From contig JAITGJ010000072.1 of the NCBI GenBank assembly GCA_031280705.1, forward strand, positions 1 to 14,505: a stretch of 14,505 nt of DNA. Direction: 5' to 3'. Within the stretch, counting starts at the first letter, position 1. The number at the start of each line of letters is the position of its first letter. Below the pieces are notes generated by a model. It saw only the letters and a list, made by a program, of their open reading frames with translations. It was not told the DNA's origin and searched no databases. This document shows positions 1 to 7,390 of this stretch, one piece after another. This DNA comes from Spirochaetaceae bacterium (GTDB taxonomy: Bacteria; Spirochaetota; Spirochaetia; Treponematales; Breznakiellaceae). A program made the translations under genes and the position numbers.

Positions 1-103
1 GCAGGTACAGCGGCTGTTGCGAACCAGAGCGGATATTTTTCCCGGCTACACCGAAGCGTGTTGCGTAAACTACAGGCCCAATCCGTGTCGCGGGCTGGGC
101 AGG

Positions 104-2242
104 CTACATATCCAGTGTAGTAATACTGTGCACCGCCGGTATTGCCCGGATACCTTTGATTACTTTTTTGAGATCATCTTCTTCGTTAAGGCGCATGGTA
201 AAAAAGCCCGTAAGATGGCCGGGGCGTTTTTCCTCAAGGCGGCCTTCCAGCAGATGCCCCCGGTACTTTCGGACGGCGCCCTCAATTTCCGAAAAAAGGT
301 CCGTGCGAAAACGCGCCTCTACCCGGAAATGCCGCACGAGACGCGAAACCGCCTTGTCCCACTCGGTTTCGATGCGGCGCTCGGCAAAATCAGGAATGTT
401 GGCAAGGTTGCGGCAGTCTTTTCGGTGGATAATGATTCCCCGGCCCCGCGAGACATAACCGGTGATCACGTCCCCCGCGACGGGCCTGCAGCACCGGGCA
501 AAATGGAAGAGAAGGTTTTTCTCCGTGCGCCCTCCCCCGGCCTCGACCCGCACGCGAAGCATGCCTTCGCCGCTTTCAGGCGGCGCATAGACCCGCTGTA
601 CCGGCGCGGCAGGCGGCTCCTCTTTGTGTTTTTCCACAGGGTCAGCCGCGCGGGGAGCCTCCTTCTTTTTTGATGCCGCGTTTTTTTCCTGTGTGGGCGC
701 CGGTTCGTTTTCGTTAAGCCAGGCGCGTATCTTTGAGCGCGCGCGCGCCGTTTTTACCGTATCGAGCCAGTTCCGGTGAGGGTGTGCGTTAGTCGCGGTT
801 AGTATTTCTACCACCTGCGTATTTTTTAACTTCACGCCGAGGGGAATAATGACGCCGTCCGCCTTCGCGGCGGCGCAGTGATCCCCTACGGCCGAATGCA
901 CCGCGTAGGCAAAATCAATCGCGGTTGCCCCGGCGGGAAGTTCCACCCCCTGGCCCTGCGGGGTGAACCCAAAAATGGCATTGTTAAGGAGTTCCTGCTT
1001 TATATTTTCCAGAAACGATGCGGAATTCTCCCCGCCGTTTTTTGTGCGCCGCACATCCCGGAGCCGGTCTATGGCGTCCCCGCCCGTCCGCGGCATTTCG
1101 TCTGACGAACCCTTTTTGTAGAGCCAGTGGCTTGCGACGCCGTACTCGGCGATCTGATGCATTTCCCGGGTGCGTATCTGGATTTCCATGGGCAGCCCTT
1201 CGCCGTAGCGCGGGGAAAACGGGGACCAGGGAAACACCTTCCCCGGCTGAACAGTATTACTGTTGCTGTTACCATGATGATCGCCGGCGGCATCCGTCAT
1301 GATATCTTCCGTATCTTCACCGCCGGGCGGCGCTATCACGGTGGTGTGGAGGCTCCGGTAACCGTTCGGCTTCGGCATGGCGATATAATCCTTGAATCTG
1401 CCGTCCAGCGGTTTCCAGAGCCGATGCACGATGCCCATGAGCGTGTAACAGTTTTCAATACTGTCGGAAATAATTCTGATGCCGAAAAGATCGAGCACTT
1501 CCCCTGCGGTTTTGTTTCGCCTGCGCATTTTTTGGTAAATTGAATAGAAGTGTTTTGCCCGGCTCGTAACCTCGGCCGTAATGCCTGCCGCGCGGGCTTC
1601 GTTCCGTATAATGCCGCTTACCGTATCAAGGTAGCGCTGCCGCTGTCCTTTTTTGAGCGCGACCATGTCTTTGATCTGGTTAAACACGTCGCGGTTAAGA
1701 TGCTTTAACGCGAGGTCCTCAAGCTCGGCCTTCATCCAGGAAACGCCAAGCCGGTCCGCGAGGGGCGCGTATATGGAAAGGCATTCTCGCGCGGTTTTTT
1801 TGATATCCTTTTCTGTGGAAGATGCCGCATCGTCTCTGCGGAGGACATACAGCTTTTCCGCGAGCACGATAAAAATAACCCGTATGTCGCTCACCAGGGC
1901 AAAAAACATTTTGCGGATATTTTCCGCCTCGTGGAGGGTTTTTTTGGTGGCGGAGATGCCGGTTATCCGTGCCGCTTCTTCCGCGAGGAAAACCGTTTCC
2001 GCGCCAAACCGCGCTTCGGCGTCGCCTTTACGCGCGCCGTCCGCCGCCAGCGACTGCCTGACAAGCGCCGCCGTAACGGCCAGCGCGTCAAGCTTGAGTT
2101 CCGTGAGTATTGCCGTTACGCCCCGTTTCAGGGCGGGGTCCAGATTGTCCGCCCACGCGAGCGCCGCTTCTATCCGCGCCCGTTCCCCTTCCGGGTACTG
2201 TTCCGATAGGCCGTTGTCCGGCGCGTTTACTGCTGCCGTCAT
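104..2242 (-). CDS. relA: RelA/SpoT-family (p)ppGpp synthetase, hydrolase site degenerate
   Basis: Long RSH protein of 712 residues that makes the stringent-response alarmone (p)ppGpp from ATP and GDP/GTP on starved ribosomes. Order: degenerate HD hydrolase region (about 25-190), synthetase (about 225-380), TGS (424-485), basic/Pro-rich linker (510-555), zinc-finger-like CC/H/C segment (574-628), ACT (634-712). The synthetase keeps the DLFGIRII strand (251-258), the basic RFKD motif (282-285), PNGYRSLHT (292-300) and EIQIRT (353-358). Compared with Rel of Streptococcus/Bacillus, the metal ligands of the hydrolase site are gone: the HD pair reads VRQS (61-64) and the late Asp is Glu in LAEKL (127-131). 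About 40 extra residues (307-349) lie just before EIQIRT. The start overlaps the prmC stop (ATGA), implying translational coupling. A synthetase-only enzyme is inference. Confidence 0.93.
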   Translation of the reverse strand: MTAAVNAPDNGLSEQYPEGERARIEAALAWADNLDPALKRGVTAILTELKLDALAVTAALVRQSLAADGARKGDAEARFGAETVFLAEEAARITGISATKKTLHEAENIRKMFFALVSDIRVIFIVLAEKLYVLRRDDAASSTEKDIKKTARECLSIYAPLADRLGVSWMKAELEDLALKHLNRDVFNQIKDMVALKKGQRQRYLDTVSGIIRNEARAAGITAEVTSRAKHFYSIYQKMRRRNKTAGEVLDLFGIRIISDSIENCYTLMGIVHRLWKPLDGRFKDYIAMPKPNGYRSLHTTVIAPPGGEDTEDIMTDAAGDHHGNSNSNTVQPGKVFPWSPFSPRYGEGLPMEIQIRTREMHQIAEYGVASHWLYKKGSSDEMPRTGGDAIDRLRDVRRTKNGGENSASFLENIKQELLNNAIFGFTPQGQGVELPAGATAIDFAYAVHSAVGDHCAAAKADGVIIPLGVKLKNTQVVEILTATNAHPHRNWLDTVKTARARSKIRAWLNENEPAPTQEKNAASKKKEAPRAADPVEKHKEEPPAAPVQRVYAPPESGEGMLRVRVEAGGGRTEKNLLFHFARCCRPVAGDVITGYVSRGRGIIIHRKDCRNLANIPDFAERRIETEWDKAVSRLVRHFRVEARFRTDLFSEIEGAVRKYRGHLLEGRLEEKRPGHLTGFFTMRLNEEDDLKKVIKGIRAIPAVHSITTLDM

Positions 2243-3132
2243 TGTTTTATGCCGCCCGCGATGACCCGCTCCCTTCCGGCAAGGTCCCGGTATGTTTGTA
2301 CCCTGAAAAATCCCCGCTCCGCAAGGAGCGCGCGGATGCCTGGCATTTGGGCGCTGTCCGCCTCCAGGAGCAGGCTTCCCTCCCCGTCAAGCCAGGACGG
2401 CGCTTCCGCGATTATCCGCCGTATCAGGGCAAGACCGTCGGCGCCGCCGTCAAGGGCCGCGCGCGGTTCCCATAAAATTTCCCTCTGGAGGCGCGGGATA
2501 CGGGCGCTTTCAACATAGGGTGGATTGGCGGCGATAAGCGCGAAACCCTCCCGCGCCTCACCGGGAAAACCGGCAAAAAGATCGCTCTGCAGGAACCGCA
2601 CCGCTCCCGCCCCAAGAAGCCGCCTTTCGTTCTCCCGCGCGACGGAGAGGGCCTCTGGAGCAATATCCGAGGCATAGGCGGCAATGTCAGGACGCTCATG
2701 TTTAAGCGAAATGATGACGGCCCCCGACCCGGTGCACAAATCGAGCACGCGGGGCGTTTCCGGCCTGTCCCCTGCCGCGCGCCTCCGCTGCTCCCGCGCG
2801 GCGAGAACATCAAGCGCGGCTTCTACCAGCGTTTCGGTGTCGGGCCGGGGAATAAGCACGGCAGGGCTTACCGTAAAGGGGAGCGCGCGAAATTCCCGGC
2901 GCCCAAGAATATAGGCGGCGGGTTCCCCCGCTTCACGCCGCGCGAGACAGTCCCGGTACCGCGTGATTGCTTCCGTCTCCATCTCGCCGTCCAGAATGAT
3001 GAGGCGGCTCCGTTCCACGCCAAGGACGGACGCGAGAAAAAGCTCCGCGTCCAGGGCGGGCGATCCGGCCGCTCTGTCAAGGGCGTGTGAAAGGCGCGCT
3101 TTTCCTTCCGTGAGTGCCGCGCGGACAGTCAT
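2239..3132 (-). CDS. prmC: Release factor glutamine methyltransferase PrmC (HemK)
   Basis: SAM-dependent N5-glutamine methyltransferase that modifies the Gln of the GGQ loop of release factors in the cytoplasm. 297 residues, a normal length. The N-terminal helical substrate-binding domain (about 1-75) is followed by AAYILGRREF (72-81) and LIPRPDTE (93-100), the Rossmann motif DLCTGSG (131-137) and the family-defining NPPY (203-206), which positions the substrate amide. Its ATG overlaps the prfA stop and its TGA overlaps the relA start, both as ATGA, so the three genes are probably one message. Its substrate, RF1, is encoded directly upstream. No missing key residues. Confidence 0.96.
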   Translation of the reverse strand: MTVRAALTEGKARLSHALDRAAGSPALDAELFLASVLGVERSRLIILDGEMETEAITRYRDCLARREAGEPAAYILGRREFRALPFTVSPAVLIPRPDTETLVEAALDVLAAREQRRRAAGDRPETPRVLDLCTGSGAVIISLKHERPDIAAYASDIAPEALSVARENERRLLGAGAVRFLQSDLFAGFPGEAREGFALIAANPPYVESARIPRLQREILWEPRAALDGGADGLALIRRIIAEAPSWLDGEGSLLLEADSAQMPGIRALLAERGFFRVQTYRDLAGRERVIAGGIKQ

Positions 3133-4226
3133 GGAGCCGGGCGGGTTTCCCCGCCTTCATCGCTTTTTGTGCGGAGCATTTCCTCCCGCGCCGAAAGCTT
3201 GAGGGCGTCAAACAGATCTCCTATGTCGCCCTGCATTACCAGATCCAGCTTGTAAAGGGTAAGGTTGATGCGGTGGTCCGTCAGGCGGTTTTGGGGAAAA
3301 TTATAGGTGCGGATACGTTCCGAACGGTCGCCGGACCCCACTTGCGTTTTCCGCGCCTCGGCGCGTTCGGCGCGGGCCTTCATCTCCTCAAGCTCATAGA
3401 TCCGCGCGCGCAGTATACGCATCGCCTTTGCCTTGTTTTTTATCTGGCTTTTTTCGTCCTGACAGTGCACCACAAGCCCGGTGGGAAGGTGGGTAATCCG
3501 CACCGCCGAATCGGTTGTATTAACGCTCTGACCGCCGGGGCCGCCGGAACGCATCACGTCAACGCGGAGGTCTTCCGGCTTTATGTCTATTTCCGTCTCG
3601 TCCGCTTCGGGCAGCACGGCCACCGTAACCGCCGATGTATGAATGCGTCCCGACGCTTCCGTGGCGGGAACGCGCTGTACCCGGTGCGCGCCGGATTCGT
3701 AGCGGAGATTTTCATATACATTGTTTCCGTTAATTGAAAAAACAATTTCCCGGTAACCGCCCAGCTCCGTTTCGCTGCTGCTCATAATCTCGAACTTCCA
3801 GCCCCGGGTTTCCGCGAACCGGGCGTACATCCGGTACAGATCCGCCGCAAAAAGCGCGGCCTCATCTCCGCCGGTTCCCGCCCGTATTTCCATGATGATA
3901 TTCTTTTCATCCAGCGGGTCGCGGGGAATGAGGAGCGCCTTGAGCCGCTCCCCGGCGTCGAGCGAAAGCGCCTCAAGGTCCCGAAGCTCTTCCCGGGCCA
4001 GTTCTCTCATTTCCGCGTCCTTTTCGTTCTGGAACAGGGCGCGCGCGCCGTCAATTTGCCGTTCAAGTTCCACGCATTGTGCGTGGGCCTCCGCGACCGC
4101 CTGGAGATGGGCGTATTCCTTCATAACCTGACGGTATTTCTGCTGATCCTTGACGAGCGCGGCATCTTCGATCAAAACCGCGAGTTCGCCGCGGCGTTTA
4201 AGGAGGGATTCGAGCCGTTCATTCAT
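3129..4226 (-). CDS. prfA: Peptide chain release factor 1
   Basis: Class I release factor (365 residues) that recognises UAA/UAG and triggers peptidyl-tRNA hydrolysis. It carries the stop-codon tripeptide PAT (187-189) followed by EASGRIHTS, and the GGQ catalytic loop (231-233) in RSGGPGGQSVNTTDSA, then the usual basic C-terminal region with RIRTYNFPQNR (304-314). The start MNERLESLL was chosen because it aligns with other RF1 N-termini. The frame stays open 40 codons upstream, but that part is Arg/Gly-rich and unlike RF1. No purine-rich ribosome-binding site precedes this ATG; the message there reads ACTCCTTCCC, which looks anti-SD rather than SD. First gene of the prfA-prmC-relA operon. The 164-bp GC-rich gap to the upstream gene (4227-4390) shows no clear promoter or terminator. 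Confidence 0.96.
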   Translation of the reverse strand: MNERLESLLKRRGELAVLIEDAALVKDQQKYRQVMKEYAHLQAVAEAHAQCVELERQIDGARALFQNEKDAEMRELAREELRDLEALSLDAGERLKALLIPRDPLDEKNIIMEIRAGTGGDEAALFAADLYRMYARFAETRGWKFEIMSSSETELGGYREIVFSINGNNVYENLRYESGAHRVQRVPATEASGRIHTSAVTVAVLPEADETEIDIKPEDLRVDVMRSGGPGGQSVNTTDSAVRITHLPTGLVVHCQDEKSQIKNKAKAMRILRARIYELEEMKARAERAEARKTQVGSGDRSERIRTYNFPQNRLTDHRINLTLYKLDLVMQGDIGDLFDALKLSAREEMLRTKSDEGGETRPAP

Positions 4227-4390
4227 GGGAAGGAGTATACCGTAAACCGCCCCGCGCGGGAAGCGCGCCGGGCTCCCGTGGCCCTGCCATCCGGCCCCGC
4301 GTGTTTGGCGTTGGCTCCCGCGTCCCCGGCGTCCGGCCCCGTCCACGCGGGCGGGGGCCGCTTCCCTTGCCCGTTCCTGCCTAAAGGGGC

Positions 4391-6253
4391 CTAGAACCAG
4401 ACGCGGGGGAAGTCCGCGCTCAATCCCATTTTGGGGACTACCATCTTAAAGTCGTCCGTCAAAATCCGGTACAGCCGTTCGGCGGAAGTAATTTCTTCCT
4501 CAAAGACTTCGCCGTTTATCCGGCGGCGGTAGATTTTATTGTCGATGGCGATGCTCCCCGTTTCCGTAAACAGACGCGCCATGCGGTTCGTGGTAAAGCG
4601 GGAAGACGGATTATTGGAAAGGTAGTAATTCTGCGCGATAAATTCCATGACGGTATGGGGCCGCGCATAGACCGTAATAAAAGGCTCCTTCCCCTCCCCG
4701 GTTATCCGGTACAGCGTAACATCCCCGAACGGTTCCCCCGGATGGCGTTCCACCTGAAAGCGCCGTCCGCGTATTTCCTGGATTCCCGCGTCATCAACGC
4801 ATACGGGGCCCTCCGCGTTTCCGTCTCCGCCAAAGCCCACATCGCAGAGGTACTGTTTCCCGTCCACGATGACGATGGCGGTGCGGTGGCTCTGCGCCAT
4901 GATCCACGGCGGGCTGCCAAAGAGCAGCCGTCCGCCCAGGGGACGGCATTCGTAGCCGAGCGCTTCCAGGATGCCGGTGAAAAAACTGTTCAATTCATAG
5001 CAGTAGCCGCCCCGCCGGTTAAGGACGATTTTTTCAAACAGATGGGGGAGGCAAAAATCAACGCGCCGTTTGTAATCGTAAATGTCAAGATTTTCAAACG
5101 GGACGGTGCGGAGCATCGCCCACATGATTGTGCCCACCGTTGCCGCGCTCCGGTCCGCCGTGTCTTCCCGCGTCAGTCCTATCCGCGCGAGCGCGGCGTC
5201 CAGGTCCGGGAGCGGCAAAAAATACTCCGGGACCGTCATCCGGTAGCGCCGCCGTTCCCCCGCGCCTTCCGTTTGGTTTCCGCGCGCGGGGGAAAGCGGG
5301 GCGGGGGAGGGCGCTTCGGCGTTTTGCCCGTCATGCGCCGGTACAGGCGCGTCCCCGGCGGGCAGCGGCAAATCCTCGGCGGGAACAGACGCGCCGGTAA
5401 AAAACCACACGCGGGGAAAGTCCGCGCTGAACGAAAGGCGGGGGACTACCATCCCGAACTCGCCGGTCAGAATTTCGTAGAGGCGGGCGTAGGAGGGGAT
5501 CGTTTCCTCGTATACTTCGCCGTTTACTTTCCGCCGGAAGGTGGTGTTGTCCACCACGATGCTCCCCGTTTCCGTCCGCAGGCGTACCACCCGTTTTGCG
5601 CGGAACGGGGAGGCGGGGTTCATGGACGTATGATAGTTCTGCGCGATAAATTCAAGCGGCGTGTGGGGCTGTTTGTACACGGTATAGAATTCCTCTTCGC
5701 CCCTTTTGGTATGCTTGACGAGCGTCATGTCGCCGAATTCCCCGCCGTCATGGTGGCGGATGGAAAACCGGCTGCCCATAATGGTCTGGACGCCCGGCTC
5801 GTCAAGCCGCACGGGTCCCTCCGCGCAGCCCGCGCCATAGCCCACATCGCACAGGTATTCCGCGCCGCCGATGGTTACGATGGTTGTCCGGTGCGACATG
5901 GGCCCGGCGACGGGCTTGCCGAAGAGGAGCCGCCCCGAAAGCGCGTAACACGTATAGCCAAGCGCCTGGAGGATCCCCATAAAAAAGCCGTTTATCTCAT
6001 AACAGTAGCCGCCCCGCCGGTTAACCACGAATTTTTCAAACAGGTGCGGCGGGGAAAAATCGATCTGCCGGTGATAGTCTGAAATGTCAAGGTTTTCATA
6101 CGGCACGGTCATCATGTGGGCAAGCATGATTTTTGAAAGATGCGCCACGCTGGGGGAAAGGTCCTCGTCCGGGTCAAGGCCGATGCGCGTAAGCACGCGG
6201 CTGATGTCCGGTATTGGCGCGAAATATTCGGGGTTAAGCAGACGGTATTCCAT
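4391..6253 (-). CDS. Tandem two-domain arylamine N-acetyltransferase
   Basis: Cytosolic NAT enzymes move acetyl (or other acyl) groups from CoA to arylamines, hydrazines or related amines through a Cys-His-Asp triad. The family is usually about 260-290 residues; this 620-residue chain holds two full copies. Domain 1 (1-284): Cys84 in NRRGGYCYE, His121 in SHRT, Asp136 in YLCDVG. Domain 2 (339-620): Cys418 in NRRGGYCYE, His456 in SHRT, Asp471 in YLCDVG. Both copies end in SADFPRVWF. They are joined by a Pro/Ala-rich linker (285-338) that looks like former intergenic DNA read through after loss of a stop; no SD precedes the internal Met339. The start was chosen for AAGGAG seven bases upstream; an in-frame ATG at 6259 is too close to it. 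Natural substrate unknown. It lies 164 bp upstream of prfA on the same strand and might be cotranscribed. Confidence 0.92.
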   Translation of the reverse strand: MEYRLLNPEYFAPIPDISRVLTRIGLDPDEDLSPSVAHLSKIMLAHMMTVPYENLDISDYHRQIDFSPPHLFEKFVVNRRGGYCYEINGFFMGILQALGYTCYALSGRLLFGKPVAGPMSHRTTIVTIGGAEYLCDVGYGAGCAEGPVRLDEPGVQTIMGSRFSIRHHDGGEFGDMTLVKHTKRGEEEFYTVYKQPHTPLEFIAQNYHTSMNPASPFRAKRVVRLRTETGSIVVDNTTFRRKVNGEVYEETIPSYARLYEILTGEFGMVVPRLSFSADFPRVWFFTGASVPAEDLPLPAGDAPVPAHDGQNAEAPSPAPLSPARGNQTEGAGERRRYRMTVPEYFLPLPDLDAALARIGLTREDTADRSAATVGTIMWAMLRTVPFENLDIYDYKRRVDFCLPHLFEKIVLNRRGGYCYELNSFFTGILEALGYECRPLGGRLLFGSPPWIMAQSHRTAIVIVDGKQYLCDVGFGGDGNAEGPVCVDDAGIQEIRGRRFQVERHPGEPFGDVTLYRITGEGKEPFITVYARPHTVMEFIAQNYYLSNNPSSRFTTNRMARLFTETGSIAIDNKIYRRRINGEVFEEEITSAERLYRILTDDFKMVVPKMGLSADFPRVWF

Positions 6254-6260
6254 CCTCATG

Positions 6261-6266
6261 CTCCTT
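6261..6266 (-). promoter_or_regulatory. Ribosome binding site of the tandem NAT
   Basis: AAGGAG on the minus strand, seven bases before ATG 6253. It decides between three in-frame ATGs: 6301 has no SD, 6259 is one base from it, and 6253 is correctly spaced and gives an N-terminus (MEYRLLNPEYF) matching the start of the second domain (MTVPEYF). Confidence 0.75.
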
Positions 6267-6281
6267 GATAAGCGGTATGCC

Positions 6282-6299
6282 GCCCTCAACAGAGAGGGC
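6282..6299 (-). other. Small hairpin in the NAT leader
   Basis: Perfect 6-bp arms GCCCTC and GAGGGC around a 6-nt loop, flanked by two direct copies of CGGTATGC (6273-6280 and 6301-6308). It lies 28-46 bases upstream of the NAT start in the presumed 5' leader. Role unknown; it may be chance in GC-rich DNA. Confidence 0.35.
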
Positions 6300-6341
6300 A
6301 CGGTATGCTTCCGCGCGGATTTGACAGAGCGGCGGAAGATC

Positions 6342-6387
6342 GCGGGCGGCCGGGCGGCGCGCCGGTACGGGCGGTGCGGCCGCCCGC
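6342..6387. other. GC-rich inverted repeat between the 224-residue gene and NAT
   Basis: Perfect 10-bp arms GCGGGCGGCC (6342-6351) and GGCCGCCCGC (6378-6387) with a 26-nt GC-rich loop, about 40 bases beyond the stop of the 6425-7099 gene. It has no T-run on either side, so it is not a standard Rho-independent terminator. It could slow RNA polymerase or protect the upstream message's 3' end; that is inference. Confidence 0.35.
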
Positions 6388-6424
6388 CCGGACGGTTCGC
6401 TTCCGGCGCGGAAAGCGGCGGCCC

Positions 6425-7099
6425 CTAGCTGACGACGACGTGCTGAACGTCTCCCCACGGCCCCAGTTCCCCGCGCTCGGACTGCCAGCGGCATACCCCG
6501 GAAAAAAACTTCCCCTCGGCTTCGGGCGGCAGGTCAAGTATATAGGGCGTGCGGGTCATAAGGCGCGTTTCCTTGAGGGCGGCATAGTCGGTTATCTTTT
6601 CCGGCCCAAAGGTAAAGTTGATCACGCATCCGTTACAGCCGTAGGGAATGGCGTGGCTGCCCGGCGTCGCCTCGTTCTGAAAACGGACTTCTATTTGAAA
6701 GCCGCCGAGCGGCTTTAAGTCCGTAATCAGCGCCCGTGTTTTGGGCTTTTCTATGGGGCTGTGGGTGGCGTCCCGGTTGTGCAGGTTCATTGCCGTGCGG
6801 TCTTCGTTGGTTACCGGGTCGAATTTGAGGTACTGCTGCACAAACGGCCGGATAAACTCCGTGGCGGCTTTCCGCGCGTCATTTTTTGTTTCCGTGTCCA
6901 CGGACGTATGGGGGCCGGTCGTCTTTGTATAGGCCGTGTGCCACGCCGTGTTGTGGGCGGCAAGCGCCGCCGCCTTGTCCGCCGGGATATGCGTCCACGT
7001 TCCGGCGGTAATTTTGGCGCTCACATACGCGGCTAAATTACTGATCCACCCGTCATACGCGGCGTCCGGGCCGGGAATGTAGTCTTTGTTCTTTGACAT
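6425..7099 (-). CDS. Uncharacterised 224-residue protein, Fn3/Ig-like C-terminal half
   Basis: I do not know a function. It resembles uncharacterised roughly 200-residue proteins I recall from gut treponemes and Bacteroidetes: an N-terminal DYIP segment (6-9), an Ala/Thr-rich helical region (about 15-92), an internal DRTAMNLHNRD stretch (100-110), then a beta-rich C-terminal half with a TRTPYILDLP strand (183-191) and a closing GELGPWG loop (210-216), typical of a fibronectin-III or Ig-like sandwich. No signal peptide or membrane helix. The ATG at 7099 is preceded by AAAAGGAGA with seven bases of spacing, which fixes the start even though the frame is open further upstream through a repeat array. 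The roughly 200-nt leader is made almost wholly of 21-nt hairpins, so expression may be controlled at RNA level. Confidence 0.8.
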   Translation of the reverse strand: MSKNKDYIPGPDAAYDGWISNLAAYVSAKITAGTWTHIPADKAAALAAHNTAWHTAYTKTTGPHTSVDTETKNDARKAATEFIRPFVQQYLKFDPVTNEDRTAMNLHNRDATHSPIEKPKTRALITDLKPLGGFQIEVRFQNEATPGSHAIPYGCNGCVINFTFGPEKITDYAALKETRLMTRTPYILDLPPEAEGKFFSGVCRWQSERGELGPWGDVQHVVVS

Positions 7100-7126
7100 G
7101 ATTGGTTCTCCTTTTGTTTTTTTACT

Positions 7127-7294
7127 GGCTCCCAAACAGTTGGGAGCGGCTCTCAATACGTTGCGGGCGGCTCCCAAACAGTTGGGAACGGCTCGCAATA
7201 GGTTGCGGGCGGCTCCCAAACAGTTGGGGACGGCTCGCAATACTTTGCGGGTGGCTCACAAACAATTGCGGGCCATTCGCAAAGGTTTGTGGGC
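7127..7294 (-). repeat. Eight 21-bp tandem repeats, each a hairpin, in the leader of the 6425-7099 gene
   Basis: Eight consecutive 21-bp units begin at 7127, 7148, 7169, 7190, 7211, 7232, 7253 and 7274; a ninth (7295-7315) is decayed and merges with the promoter. Two subtypes alternate, giving a 42-bp higher-order period. Each unit can fold: units 1, 3 and 5 have CCCAA facing TTGGG around ACAG, with unit 1 perfect over 8 bp (GCTCCCAA/TTGGGAGC). Units 4 and 6 have CGCAA facing TTGCG. The C-G to G-C exchange at the same stem position is a compensatory change. Because 21 is a multiple of three, frames through the array stay open and encode heptad repeats, so a coding origin is a rival reading. 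Confidence 0.88.
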
Positions 7295-7307
7295 CGTCCG
7301 CAAAGTT

Positions 7308-7336
7308 ATTATAGCATGGCAGGGGGGAAAGGGCAA
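7308..7336 (-). promoter_or_regulatory. Sigma70-type promoter for the 6425-7099 gene
   Basis: Minus-strand TTGCCC (7331-7336), 17 bp, then consensus TATAAT (7308-7313). Transcription would start near 7301, just before the 21-nt repeat array, giving a 5' leader of about 200 nt. The -35 box sits beside the T-rich end of the preceding terminator, which separates this gene from the methyltransferase operon. Confidence 0.65.
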
Positions 7337-7377
7337 ATAAAAAAAGAGATTTTTTGGGGGGCCTAAGGCCCCCCAAA
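7337..7377 (-). terminator. Terminator of the padR-methyltransferase operon
   Basis: Hairpin with 11-bp arms TTTGGGGGGCC (7353-7363) and GGCCCCCCAAA (7367-7377) around TAA, 14 bases after the methyltransferase stop. On the minus strand it is followed, after a few A's, by CTCTTTTTTTATTT (7337-7350). The T-run is slightly displaced from the stem, so strength is uncertain. Confidence 0.7.
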
Positions 7378-7390
7378 CCCCCCGGAAGGG

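Noticed and set aside
1..103. tRNA or small gene downstream of relA
   Set aside because: No cloverleaf, SD-led frame or terminator could be found on either strand.
4227..4346. N-terminal extension of RF1
   Set aside because: The 40 residues are Arg/Gly-rich and unlike any RF1, and the family start aligns at 4226.
4655..6082. 475-codon open frame on the plus strand opposite the tandem NAT
   Set aside because: Composition is that of a mirror frame in GC-rich DNA; the minus strand encodes clear NAT motifs twice.
7127..7294. CRISPR array
   Set aside because: Units are 21 bp, directly adjacent and without unique spacers.
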